Positions 53,148 through 61,601 of a stretch of 64,000 nt of DNA are shown here, piece after piece. The stretch covers positions 744,001 through 808,000 of the forward strand of contig NZ_FKIF01000007.1 in assembly GCF_900078705.1 (NCBI RefSeq). The letters run 5' to 3'. Source of the DNA: Bordetella ansorpii. Its GTDB lineage: Bacteria; Pseudomonadota; Gammaproteobacteria; Burkholderiales; Burkholderiaceae_B. Position numbers and translations under genes: made by a program. Below the pieces are notes generated by a model that was not told the origin of the DNA, made no database searches, and saw only the letters and a list, made by a program, of their open reading frames with translations. Each line of letters starts with the position of its first letter. The stretch's first letter is position 1.

Positions 53148-53816
53148 ATGCAGATCCTGCTGGTGGAAGACGACCCCATGCTTGGCGAGGCCATGCAGGC
53201 CGGCCTGGCGCGCGGGCTGTCGGCCGAGGTGGACTGGGTGCGCGACGCGGCCGCGGCGCGCGTGGCGCTGATCGATCACCGTTATCGCGCGGTGCTGCTG
53301 GACGTCGGCCTGCCTGGCGAATCCGGCCTGACGGTGCTGCACGCGCTGCGCAGCGCCTACGACACCACGCCCGTGCTGCTGGTGACGGCGCGCGACCAGC
53401 TCAGCGACCGCATCCGCGGCCTGGACGCCGGCGCGGACGACTACGTGATCAAGCCCTTCCAGCTCGAAGAACTGCTGGCCCGGCTGCGCGCCGTGATCCG
53501 CCGCAGCAGCAACCAGGTGTCGCCGCTGCTGCGCCATGGCGACGTGGTGGTCGATCCGGCGGCGAGGGTGGTCCGCCGGGGCGAAACGCCCGTCTCGCTC
53601 AGCGCCAACGAATACCGCACGCTGCTGGCCCTGCTGGAGCGCCGCGGCCGCGCCGTCACGCGCGAGCAGCTGGAAGATGCGGTCTATGGCGGGCACGGCA
53701 CCATCGAGAGCAATACGGTCGCGGTGTACGTGCACCAGTTGCGGCGCAAGCTGGGCGACGGGCTGATCGAGACCGTGCACGGTTACGGCTACCGGATTCC
53801 CGAGGACGGGGCATGA
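53148..53816 (+). CDS. OmpR-family response regulator, QseB/PmrA-like
   Basis: This regulator has 222 residues. The receiver has acidic residues at 7-9, phospho-acceptor Asp52 (VLLDVGLPGESG) and the lysine in VIKPFQLEELLARL. A winged-helix domain ends IETVHGYGYRIP. The DNA-binding domain and the YRAVLLDVGLPG core resemble QseB/BasR types. It overlaps the kinase by 4 bp (ATGA). The TTTAA repeat box in the shared promoter with the MipA-like gene is its probable target. Confidence 0.92.
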   Translation: MQILLVEDDPMLGEAMQAGLARGLSAEVDWVRDAAAARVALIDHRYRAVLLDVGLPGESGLTVLHALRSAYDTTPVLLVTARDQLSDRIRGLDAGADDYVIKPFQLEELLARLRAVIRRSSNQVSPLLRHGDVVVDPAARVVRRGETPVSLSANEYRTLLALLERRGRAVTREQLEDAVYGGHGTIESNTVAVYVHQLRRKLGDGLIETVHGYGYRIPEDGA

Positions 53817-55366
53817 GCTTTCGCGCATGGCTCCGGCAAGGCTGCAAGCGTGGCCGTATCCATGAAGACGCCCCGGCCGGCGCCGCGCCCATGGCGGGCG
53901 CCGTTCGGTACCGCACGGCGGATGGCGAAGAGACCGGCCCCCCCGCCGCCCTGACTGCTTGCGGCACGGCCCGTACCCCTCGCGACCGCCGCGCCACCTC
54001 CCTGAAACGCCGCCTGCTGCTGGCCCTGCTGCTGACGGTGCTGCTGAACTGGGGGGCCTGGTTCACCATGCAGGCCGTGGAAATGGGGCGCCAGCAGACG
54101 GGCAAGTGGGACGCCGACCTGGAAGACGTGGCCCAGAAGGTGCTGCTGTCCCTGCCCGGCCCCATGGCGCCCGCCAACGAATCCACCGGGTTTCGCCTGC
54201 CCGAGAACATGGCCCGCAGCAAGCAGGACACAGACGGCCTGAGCTTCCAGGTGTGGCAACTGGACGGGCCGCGCGCCATGACGCTGCGCTCCGCCGACGC
54301 GCCGCTCACGCCCATCGCGGGCGGCACGGACCGGCTGGGCTACACCGATATCGAGATCAACAGCGAGCCCTGGCGCGTCTATTCATTGAACGACCGCGAC
54401 AACCGGGTACAGGTCCAGGTGGGCCACCCCCTCAGCAAGCGCCGCGCCGAATTCCATCGCTGGATGCGCGAGAGCCTGAACGCCACCGCAATCCTGTTCG
54501 CCCTGCTCAGCCTGTCTGTGTTCTGCGTGTTGCGGCGAGGCCTGCGCAGCATCGACAGCCTGCGCGGCGCCATGCAGAAACGCGACCCCTTCGATCTGGC
54601 GCCGCTGCCGACGCGGGACATGCCCATCGAGCTGCGCCCCCTGATCGACTCCATCAACCGCCTGCTGGCGCGCCTGGATACCGCCCTGACCCGCGAACGG
54701 CGCCTGATCGCCGACGCGGCGCACGAGCTGCGCACGCCGCTGGCCGTGCTGACCACGCAGGCCGAAGTGGCGCGCGGCGCCACGCAGATCGGGGAAAAGG
54801 ACCAGGCGCTGGACAAGCTGCTGACGGCGGCGCGGCGTGCCACGCGGCTATCCGAGCAACTGCTGGACCAGGCCCGGCTGGACGCGCTGGAGCACGCCCC
54901 GAACGAGCCCGTCGAACTGGCCACGCTGGTGGCGCTGATGGTGCGCGACCACGAATCGGCCGCGCGCGCCAAGGGCCAGCGCGTGGTGCTGGACGTGCAG
55001 CCCTGCACGATACATGGCGACCTGGACGCGCTGGGCGTCCTGGTCAGCAACCTGGTCGACAACGCATTGCGCTATACCCCCGAAGGCGGCCGCATCGACG
55101 TCTGCTGCGGCCCCCGGCAGGATGGCGGCGCCCTGCTGCGGGTGGCCGACAACGGGCCGGGCGTGCCCGAGAACGAGCGCGACCGCATTTTCCAGCGTTT
55201 CTACCGCGCGCAAGGCACCGTCACGCGCGGCAGCGGCATCGGGCTGTCGCTGGTGGCGCAGATCGCGCAATTGCACCGCGCGCGCATCGAATGCTGCGAC
55301 GGGCTGGAGAACCGCGGATTCTGCGTCGAGGTGACGTTTCCCGCCGCCATGGCGGCGGCGGCCTGA
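53813..55366 (+). CDS. Sensor histidine kinase, QseC-like
   Basis: This kinase has 517 residues. An unusual cytosolic N-terminal stretch of about 60 residues comes first, then membrane segments near 62-85 and 221-240 flank a periplasmic domain. The dimerisation motif DAAHELRTPLAV has phospho-His304. ATP-binding boxes NLVDNALRYTP, DNGPGVP and GSGIGLSLV follow. The N-terminal stretch may mean that a later start is used, though ATG 53813 is coupled to the regulator stop. It probably senses a cationic or metal signal, but this is not shown. Confidence 0.9.
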   Translation: MSFRAWLRQGCKRGRIHEDAPAGAAPMAGAVRYRTADGEETGPPAALTACGTARTPRDRRATSLKRRLLLALLLTVLLNWGAWFTMQAVEMGRQQTGKWDADLEDVAQKVLLSLPGPMAPANESTGFRLPENMARSKQDTDGLSFQVWQLDGPRAMTLRSADAPLTPIAGGTDRLGYTDIEINSEPWRVYSLNDRDNRVQVQVGHPLSKRRAEFHRWMRESLNATAILFALLSLSVFCVLRRGLRSIDSLRGAMQKRDPFDLAPLPTRDMPIELRPLIDSINRLLARLDTALTRERRLIADAAHELRTPLAVLTTQAEVARGATQIGEKDQALDKLLTAARRATRLSEQLLDQARLDALEHAPNEPVELATLVALMVRDHESAARAKGQRVVLDVQPCTIHGDLDALGVLVSNLVDNALRYTPEGGRIDVCCGPRQDGGALLRVADNGPGVPENERDRIFQRFYRAQGTVTRGSGIGLSLVAQIAQLHRARIECCDGLENRGFCVEVTFPAAMAAAA

Positions 55367-55384
55367 CGCAGGCACGCCCCGCCG

Positions 55385-56680
55385 CTACACCCCGCCGTCG
55401 GTCATCCGATACCAGTTCACCACGGCGCCCACATACAACCGGCGCAGGCCGTACAGGGGAAACGGCTTGATGCCGGTGACGGGCAGCGGCAGCGCCTGGC
55501 GGTCGCCGCTGACCACGTACCGCGCCATGGCGCGGCCCATGGCGGTCTGCAGCCCTACCCCGCGCCCCTGGCAGCCGATGTCCACCAGCAAGCCGGGGGC
55601 GGGTTCGTGCAGGTGTGGCAGATAGTCGCGCGTGACGGCCACGCGTCCGCACCAGCGGAACTGGATCGGCACGCCAGCGGCCTGCGGAAACAGCTTGACC
55701 AGCACGCGCTCCAGATGCGCCCAATCGGCCTTCCCATCGGGCTCGCGGAACGGTCCGCGGCCGCCCATCAGCAGCCGGCCCTCGTGATCCAGCCGGAAGT
55801 ACAGCAACAGGTTGCGCGTATCCGACGACACATGCCCCTGGGGCAGAATGCTGGCTCGCACTTCGGGCGGCAGCGGCTGGGTGGCCACCTGATAGGTGTT
55901 GGCATCGATGATGGACGGCTTCAGCCCCGGCCACAGGTCGCCGCAATAGGCGTTGGCGCACATCACCACGCGGCCCGCCGAGACCTGTCCGCCGCTGGCG
56001 GTGCTTGCCGTCCATTGCGACCCATTGCGCCGCAGGCCCGTCACCGGCGAGTCCGTATGCACGCGCGCGCCCGCGGCCAGGGCCGCGCGCGCCAGCCCCC
56101 GCGCGTAGGACAGCGGCTGCACCGTCCCGGCACGGCGATCCACCCAGCCGCCCAGATACCGCGTCGTGCCCAGCAGACGCGCGGTTTCCGCGCGATCCAG
56201 TTCCTGGACGTCGGCGCCGTGACGCGCCCATTGCGCCACCCGGCTGGCGGCCGTCTTCAGGGCAGCCTCGGTATGCGCGCCCTGGATCCAGCCGGCCCGC
56301 GCACGCGGCACCTCCATGCCGTGCCTCTCGATCAGGTCGAACACCAGGTCGGGCGTGCCGCCGGCCATCTGGATGAGCCGCTCGCCGGCGTCGCCCCCAT
56401 ACATGCGCAGCAGATCGTCCGGGTCGTATTTCAAGCCCGGGATCACCTGCCCGCCGTTGCGGCCCGATCCGCCGAAACCGATCTCGCGGGCCTCCAGCAC
56501 CATCACGTCCACGCCCTGCTGGGCCAGGTGCAGCGCCGTGCTCAGGCCGGCATAACCGCCGCCGATCACCAGCACGTCGGCGCGATGCGCGCCCGCGGCC
56601 AGCGGCCCGGTGGCCGGCGGCGCGGCGGCGGTGGCGGCCCACAACGACGCGGACAGGGGAAAAGGAGCTTGCTGCGACAT
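55385..56680 (-). CDS. FAD-dependent amine oxidoreductase (PuuB/DadA-like)
   Basis: This flavoprotein has 431 residues. The Rossmann motif VLVIGGGYAGLSTALHLA with Glu at the end of strand 2 (VLEAREIG) and FGGSGRNGGQVIPGL are hallmarks of the DAO family. It most resembles gamma-glutamylputrescine oxidoreductase and related amine oxidases. It is the last gene of an operon with an ABC transporter and a XRE-cupin regulator, so it probably oxidises the imported amine. ATG 56680 gives MSQQAPF. Confidence 0.9.
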   Translation of the reverse strand: MSQQAPFPLSASLWAATAAAPPATGPLAAGAHRADVLVIGGGYAGLSTALHLAQQGVDVMVLEAREIGFGGSGRNGGQVIPGLKYDPDDLLRMYGGDAGERLIQMAGGTPDLVFDLIERHGMEVPRARAGWIQGAHTEAALKTAASRVAQWARHGADVQELDRAETARLLGTTRYLGGWVDRRAGTVQPLSYARGLARAALAAGARVHTDSPVTGLRRNGSQWTASTASGGQVSAGRVVMCANAYCGDLWPGLKPSIIDANTYQVATQPLPPEVRASILPQGHVSSDTRNLLLYFRLDHEGRLLMGGRGPFREPDGKADWAHLERVLVKLFPQAAGVPIQFRWCGRVAVTRDYLPHLHEPAPGLLVDIGCQGRGVGLQTAMGRAMARYVVSGDRQALPLPVTGIKPFPLYGLRRLYVGAVVNWYRMTDGGV

Positions 56681-56691
56681 GACGGATGGCC

Positions 56692-57429
56692 TCACAAGTG
56701 GTGCAGCACACGCCGCAGGAAATCCTGCGCGCGCGGATGCCGCGGATGGTTCAGGACTTCGCGCGCCGGCCCCTGCTCGACGACCACGCCGCCGTCGCAG
56801 AACAGCACGCGGTCGGCGACTTCGCGCGCGAAGTCCATTTCATGCGTGACCACCATCATGGTCATGCCGGTCTCGGCCAGGCTGCGCATCACGCGCAGCA
56901 CGTCGCCCACCAATTCAGGATCCAGCGCGGACGTGGGCTCGTCGAACAGGATGGCCTTGGGCCGCATGGCCAGCGCGCGCGCGATCGCCACGCGCTGCTG
57001 CTGCCCGCCGGACAACTGGGGCGGATAGGCATCGGCCTTGTCCGCCAGGCCGACCTGCTCCAGCAATTGCCGGCCATGTTCGAGCGCCTGCGCGCGCGGC
57101 TCCTTCTTCACGTGGATCGGCCCCTCCACGACGTTTTCCAGCGCCGTGCGGTGCGGGAACAGATTGAAGCGCTGGAACACCATGGCGACCTGCGTGCGTA
57201 TCGACACGATGGACGGATCGTCGCGGTCGACCTTCACGCCGTCGACGCTGATGATCCCGCCCTCATAACGCTCCAGCCCGTTGATGCAGCGCAGGATGGT
57301 GGACTTGCCCGAGCCCGACGGACCGATGACGCAGACCACTTCCCCCTTCTGCACTTCGACGTCGATGCCCTTGAGCACTTCCAGGTCGCCGAAGCGCTTG
57401 CGCAGGCCTTCCACGCGGATCATGCTCAT
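56692..57429 (-). CDS. Amino-acid/polyamine-type ABC transporter ATP-binding protein
   Basis: This ATPase has 245 residues. Walker A is GPSGSGKST, the signature motif LSGGQQQRV, Walker [12 protein letters not shown] and the H-loop VVTHEMDF. It is of the polar amino acid type (GlnQ/HisP). It overlaps the permease stop by 4 bp, so the two are translationally coupled. The oxidoreductase follows after 11 bp. Confidence 0.94.
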   Translation of the reverse strand: MSMIRVEGLRKRFGDLEVLKGIDVEVQKGEVVCVIGPSGSGKSTILRCINGLERYEGGIISVDGVKVDRDDPSIVSIRTQVAMVFQRFNLFPHRTALENVVEGPIHVKKEPRAQALEHGRQLLEQVGLADKADAYPPQLSGGQQQRVAIARALAMRPKAILFDEPTSALDPELVGDVLRVMRSLAETGMTMMVVTHEMDFAREVADRVLFCDGGVVVEQGPAREVLNHPRHPRAQDFLRRVLHHL

Positions 57430-58079
57430 CGCTTGGCGCTCCTTTTTTCCATGTGCCGCACGAACAGGATGAGCGGCACGCACATCATCAGGTACATCAG
57501 GGCCACCAGCGAGAACACCGTGGAGTTCTTGAAGGTGGAGACGGCGATCATCTTGCCTTGCAGCGCCAGTTCCGCCACGGTGATGGTGGACGCCTGCGAC
57601 GAGTCCTTCAGCATCATGATCATGATGTTGCCGTACGGCGGCAGCATGGTCTTGAAAGCCTGCGGCAGCACCACGCGCCGCATCGTCAGCCACCAGCCCA
57701 TGCCCATGGCCTGCGCCGCCTCGATCTGCCCCTCGTCCACCGCCTGGATGGCCGCCCGGTAGTTCTCGGCCTGGTAGGCCGAATAGGCGATGCCCAGCCC
57801 GATGATGGCCGCCTGCGTGGCCGTCAGCGCGATGCCGATGTCCGGCATCACGAAGTAGATGTAGAACAGCAGGACGATGATGGGAATGCCGCGCAGCACG
57901 TTGATGATGCCCGCGCTGATCCTGGCCAGCACGGGGATGTTGCCGACCCGCATCAGCGCCCAGACCAGCCCCAGCAGCGTGGAGAAGATCAGGGAGCCCG
58001 CGGCCACCACCACGGTCAGCCAGGCGCCCTGAAGCAGGATCGGCAGGAACTGCGCCGCGTCGTTGAAGAACTGGGTCAT
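57426..58079 (-). CDS. Amino-acid-type ABC transporter permease
   Basis: This 217-residue inner-membrane permease has about five helices and the His/Glu/Gln permease signature ([21 protein letters not shown] region, seen as [20 protein letters not shown]). One permease only is encoded, so it acts as a homodimer. ATG 58079 was preferred to the longer frame. It lies 13 bp after the binding-protein gene. Confidence 0.94.
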   Translation of the reverse strand: MTQFFNDAAQFLPILLQGAWLTVVVAAGSLIFSTLLGLVWALMRVGNIPVLARISAGIINVLRGIPIIVLLFYIYFVMPDIGIALTATQAAIIGLGIAYSAYQAENYRAAIQAVDEGQIEAAQAMGMGWWLTMRRVVLPQAFKTMLPPYGNIMIMMLKDSSQASTITVAELALQGKMIAVSTFKNSTVFSLVALMYLMMCVPLILFVRHMEKRSAKR

Positions 58080-58092
58080 GACCCGCCCCGGT

Positions 58093-58848
58093 TCAATCCA
58101 GCCCCCACTTCTTGAATATCTTGTCCAGCTCGCCACTGCTCTTGAGCTTGGCCAGCGAGGCGTTCACCTTGGCCAGCAGTTCCTTGTCGTCCTTGCGCGT
58201 GGCGATGCCCACGCTGGAAGTCACGGTGGGCTGGTAGCTGCGCACCATCTTCAGATTGGGATAACTGCCCTGGTTGATGGCGTAGGCCGCGATCGGAAAA
58301 TCGAGGAAGCCCGCCTGCAAACGGCCCGCGTTGACGTCGCGCATGATGTCGGGCGTGGACTCGTACAGCTTCACTTCCTTGAAGATGCCGCTTTTCTGCA
58401 TGGGCTCGACGAAGGCCGTGCCGACCTGCACGCCAACGGTCATGCCCTTCATGTCCGCATAGTTCTTGTAGGCCTTCTCGTCGGCCTTCGGGACCACCAT
58501 GCCGTCCCCGTACGAGTAGATCGGTTCGGAGAAATCGACGACCTCCTTGCGCGTGGGCGTGATGAACATGGCCGCCGAAATGAGGTCGATGCGCCTGGAC
58601 GTCAGCGAGCCGATCAGCGCCGAGAACTGCATCGGCTCAATGGTGGCCTTGAAGCCCGCATCCCTGGCGATGGCGTTGGTGATGTCCACCATCACGCCCT
58701 GGATGCTGTTGGTCTTGGTGTCCAGGAAGGTGAACGGGCTGCCGGTCGGCGTCGATCCCACCTTGAGCGCCTGCTGCGCGTGCGCGGCCCCACCGGCCAG
58801 AACCGCGGCGGCCATCATGGCGGCCATCGTCAGAGTCTTGAACTTCAT
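58093..58848 (-). CDS. Periplasmic amino-acid-type solute-binding protein
   Basis: This 251-residue protein has a signal peptide (MKFKTLTMAAMMAAAVLAGGAAHA, then QQALKVG) and an SBP_bac_3 domain (FTFLDTKTNSIQGVMVDITNAIARDAGF). Such proteins bind polar amino acids, opines or polyamine conjugates. The ATG at 58848 has AGGGGA 6 bases upstream; the ATG two codons earlier would sit on the ribosome site. Its start lies 2 bp from the regulator stop. Confidence 0.94.
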   Translation of the reverse strand: MKFKTLTMAAMMAAAVLAGGAAHAQQALKVGSTPTGSPFTFLDTKTNSIQGVMVDITNAIARDAGFKATIEPMQFSALIGSLTSRRIDLISAAMFITPTRKEVVDFSEPIYSYGDGMVVPKADEKAYKNYADMKGMTVGVQVGTAFVEPMQKSGIFKEVKLYESTPDIMRDVNAGRLQAGFLDFPIAAYAINQGSYPNLKMVRSYQPTVTSSVGIATRKDDKELLAKVNASLAKLKSSGELDKIFKKWGLD

Positions 58849-58850
58849 GG

Positions 58851-59528
58851 TCATTCCCCTTGCTGATCTGTTGAGATGGAACTGCCGCCCGCGCCTGGTG
58901 GCGGGGGCTGGCCGGCCGATGCCTGGGAGGCCGAATGGCTGATCGCCCAGATGACTTCGGTTTCGGTGTCGCCGGGATTGCACCAGCGGCGGGGCTCGTT
59001 GCCCGCATAGCAGAAGCTGTCCCCGGACCGCAGGCGCACGACGCGCTGGCCGATCCAGAGATCGAGTTCGCCGCGCACGACCAGGCCCACCTGCTGGTGC
59101 GTGTCGGTGACGAACAGTTCGTCGCCGCTGGCGCCGCCTGGGGCGAGCACCGCCCGGCACAGGTCCAGCGTGCTGGAACGCGGCGGCGTGTACACCTCTT
59201 TGGAGACGCCCCGGTCGAGGCTGTCGATGCGGCGGTGCAGTCCGGCGCGCAGCACGTGCCCGTCGGTGTCGCCGCCGTCCTGTCCGGCATTGCGCAGCAG
59301 GTCGTCAATGGAAACACCGTACAGCCGGGACAGCGCCTGCAGCGCGCGCAGCGACGGGGCGCTGAGGCCGCGCTCGATCTGGCTGAGCATGCCCAGCGAC
59401 ACGTCGCAGGCCGCGGACACCTCGGCCAGGGACAGGCCCCGGCGCTTGCGCAACTGGCGCAGTTGCGCGCCCAACCAGAGATCGATCAGGCTCTTGGGGC
59501 GAACCACGGCGGCGGCGGATCTGGCCAC
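58851..59528 (-). CDS. XRE-cupin regulator, PuuR-like
   Basis: This regulator of about 225 residues has an N-terminal XRE helix-turn-helix (about 17-80, LRQLRKRRGLSLAEVSAACDVSLGMLSQIERGLSAPSLRALQALSRLYGV) and a C-terminal cupin (about 110-195). PuuR, SutR and similar repressors of amine and amino-acid catabolism have this plan. It is the first gene of the transporter-oxidoreductase operon. The start is taken as GTG 59528: the frame is open to a TTG at 59543, but that would place the start inside the palindromic operator at 59530-59544. Confidence 0.88.
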   Translation of the reverse strand: MARSAAAVVRPKSLIDLWLGAQLRQLRKRRGLSLAEVSAACDVSLGMLSQIERGLSAPSLRALQALSRLYGVSIDDLLRNAGQDGGDTDGHVLRAGLHRRIDSLDRGVSKEVYTPPRSSTLDLCRAVLAPGGASGDELFVTDTHQQVGLVVRGELDLWIGQRVVRLRSGDSFCYAGNEPRRWCNPGDTETEVIWAISHSASQASAGQPPPPGAGGSSISTDQQGE

Positions 59529-59529
59529 G

Positions 59530-59560
59530 ATTGAAAGTTTCAATATTATGGAAGTTTCAA
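59530..59560. promoter_or_regulatory. Palindromic operator pair before the XRE-cupin operon
   Basis: ATTGAAAGTTTCAAT (59530-59544) is a perfect 15-bp palindrome. A second copy, ATGGAAGTTTCAA (59548-59560), matches 11 of 13 bases 17 bp further on. Both sit directly upstream of the regulator GTG, so autoregulation of the whole operon is likely. Confidence 0.7.
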
Positions 59561-59791
59561 TCCTAGAAAGAATCCGCCTCGCGGCAAAAGCTGGGGATTG
59601 CCCTAGCGCACCGGCGCACGCCTATGAGGGACTGGGGTATGTCCTTAGAGAAATGCCTGAGAATCCGGCGCCGCGCCGCCGGTTGCCGGTCCGGCGACCG
59701 GCGGACAGCCGTTGCCCGCCCAGGAACGTCGGACCATCAAGGTGGGAAGCTGGGCAGCGGCCGCCAGGACGACGCCGGATGCCGCGGGCGC
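59561..59791. other. Spacer between the amine operon and trmD
   Basis: No gene is seen here. In particular rplS, which usually follows trmD, is not present. Confidence 0.6.
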
Positions 59792-60565
59792 TCAGTCCGC
59801 GGACGAGGGCGGCAACGCGGCCAGGAAGCGCTCGTCGGCCGGCGTCAGGCGGCCATCGGCGCGGGCGCGATCGATGAGCTCGGGGCGGCGGCGCGCAGTG
59901 AGCGCGAGGGACTGCTCGCGGCGCCAGCGCGCGATGTGCGCGTGATGCCCGCTGAGCAGTTGCGCCGGCACCTGCCCGCCCTCGTAGACTTCGGGGCGGG
60001 TGTAATGGGGGCTGTCGAGCAGGCCGTCCAGCGCGGGATTGAAGGAATCCTGCAAGGCCGAGTCGCCGTCGTTGAGCACGCCCGGCAGCAGGCGCACCGC
60101 GGCGTCGATCATGGCCAGCGCGGCCAGTTCGCCGCCCGACAGCACGAAGTCGCCCAGCGACAGTTCGAGCGTGACGCAGCGGTCGATGAAGCGCTGGTCG
60201 ACGCCTTCGTAGCGGCCACAGATGAAGATGGCGCCGTCGCCGGCGGCCATTTCCCCCGCTGCCCGCTGATCGTAGCGGCGGCCGGTGGGCGACAACAGGA
60301 TGACGGGCGCGGCGCCCAGGCCCTGCTGGGCGCGGGCGGCCTGCGCGGCGGCGACGGCGGCTTCGAGCGGGGCCGCCATCATCACCATGCCGGGGCCGCC
60401 GCCATAGGGACGGTCGTCCACCGTGCGGTGCACGTCATGGGTGAATTCGCGCGGGTTCCAGGCGTGCAGCGACCAGATCCCCTGGCCGTGCGCACGGCCC
60501 GTGACGCCGAGGTCGCGGACCACGGCGAACATGTCGGGGAACAGCGTGACGACGTCGAAACGCAT
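59792..60565 (-). CDS. trmD: tRNA (guanine-N1)-methyltransferase TrmD
   Basis: TrmD (257 residues) methylates G37 of tRNAs reading CNN codons. The knotted-fold SAM site includes [13 protein letters not shown] and [10 protein letters not shown]; the N-terminus is [13 protein letters not shown]. It starts 3 bp after the rimM stop, in the rpsP-rimM-trmD operon. Confidence 0.97.
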   Translation of the reverse strand: MRFDVVTLFPDMFAVVRDLGVTGRAHGQGIWSLHAWNPREFTHDVHRTVDDRPYGGGPGMVMMAAPLEAAVAAAQAARAQQGLGAAPVILLSPTGRRYDQRAAGEMAAGDGAIFICGRYEGVDQRFIDRCVTLELSLGDFVLSGGELAALAMIDAAVRLLPGVLNDGDSALQDSFNPALDGLLDSPHYTRPEVYEGGQVPAQLLSGHHAHIARWRREQSLALTARRRPELIDRARADGRLTPADERFLAALPPSSAD

Positions 60566-60568
60566 CGG

Positions 60569-61192
60569 TCAGTATTCGACCGGCCAGTCGCTGTCGATAC
60601 GGCGAGCCGCCAGGTCGACTCCGTGGATGTGAGCCTGCACGAACGGCACCAGCATGTCGGCCGGGCGCCCCTTGGCGTCGAGTACCGGCTGGGGGGCCTG
60701 CCCTTCGGCTTCGGCACGCAGGCGCGCCACCCGAAGAATGGCGTGCGCGCCGTTGTCCAGCACTTCCTCGACGCGGCCCAGCAACTGGGCCGGCCCTTCG
60801 GCCGTGCTGTAGAGGTCGCAGCCGATCAGGTCGACCCAATAATATTCGTCTTCGCCGGGCTGCGGAAAGGCGCTGCGGGACGCAAGCACCACGCACCCAC
60901 GCAGGGCCTCGGCCTGGTCCCGGTCGGACAGGCCGGCAAGCTGGGCCACCACCGTCGAGCCCTGGGCACGCGACTGCACGATGGCATGCGCGACAGGCAC
61001 GGGCGCGGCGGAGCCCCGCGCCGCCTGGGGCACGGGGCGAAGCAGCCACCATTGCTTGACCGAGCGCAGGACTTCGGCCTGCGCGGAATGCGGCTGGACC
61101 TTGATCCAGCCCTTGACGCCGTAAGCCGCCGTGATGCGGCCGAGTTCCACCAGATCAGGCGGAACCGCGCCAGGATTTACTGCCTGTGTCAC
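60569..61192 (-). CDS. rimM: Ribosome maturation factor RimM
   Basis: RimM (207 residues) helps mature the 30S head by binding S19. The N-terminal ELGRITAAYGVKGWIKV and the PRC-barrel segment (YYWVDLIGCDL) are typical. It is somewhat longer than E. coli RimM (182) because of an insert around residues 55-70. It lies between rpsP and trmD. Confidence 0.95.
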   Translation of the reverse strand: MTQAVNPGAVPPDLVELGRITAAYGVKGWIKVQPHSAQAEVLRSVKQWWLLRPVPQAARGSAAPVPVAHAIVQSRAQGSTVVAQLAGLSDRDQAEALRGCVVLASRSAFPQPGEDEYYWVDLIGCDLYSTAEGPAQLLGRVEEVLDNGAHAILRVARLRAEAEGQAPQPVLDAKGRPADMLVPFVQAHIHGVDLAARRIDSDWPVEY

Positions 61193-61228
61193 GCGAGCCG
61201 GGAATGACCGACAAAGCCTGCCAACGGC

Positions 61229-61489
61229 TTAGGCCGCGGCGGAAACCTTGGCCGAGTATTCCTTGACCAGGCGCTCGACGGCGGGCGACAGCTGGGCGCC
61301 GTTGCCGGTCCAGTACTGAACGCGATCCAGAGCGATGCGCAGGTTTTCCGTGCCTTCGCTGCCGACGGGGTTGTAGAAACCCACGCGCTCGACGAAACGA
61401 CCGTCGCGGCGGTTGCGCGAATCCGTAGCCACCAGGTTGTAGAAGGGGCGCTTCTTGGAGCCGCCACGAGCCAGACGAATCACCACCAT
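61229..61489 (-). CDS. rpsP: 30S ribosomal protein S16
   Basis: S16 (86 residues; [41 protein letters not shown]) heads the rpsP-rimM-trmD operon. A promoter lies 35 bp upstream. The ATG at 61489 is fixed by the conserved N-terminus. Confidence 0.98.
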   Translation of the reverse strand: MVVIRLARGGSKKRPFYNLVATDSRNRRDGRFVERVGFYNPVGSEGTENLRIALDRVQYWTGNGAQLSPAVERLVKEYSAKVSAAA

Positions 61490-61524
61490 AGGTAATCCCT
61501 TGAATTAGTTGGAGAAAGCAGAAA

Positions 61525-61554
61525 ACTATAGCATCTTTTCCGGCGCGGTGGCAA
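61525..61554 (-). promoter_or_regulatory. Probable sigma-70 promoter of rpsP-rimM-trmD
   Basis: On the minus strand TTGCCA (61549-61554) and TATAGT (61525-61530) are 18 bp apart, 35 bp before the rpsP ATG. Confidence 0.6.
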
Positions 61555-61601
61555 ACCAAAGTGTGTCAGCCGTGCGAATCGGGGCAAAAAAGGCGATAAA
61601 A

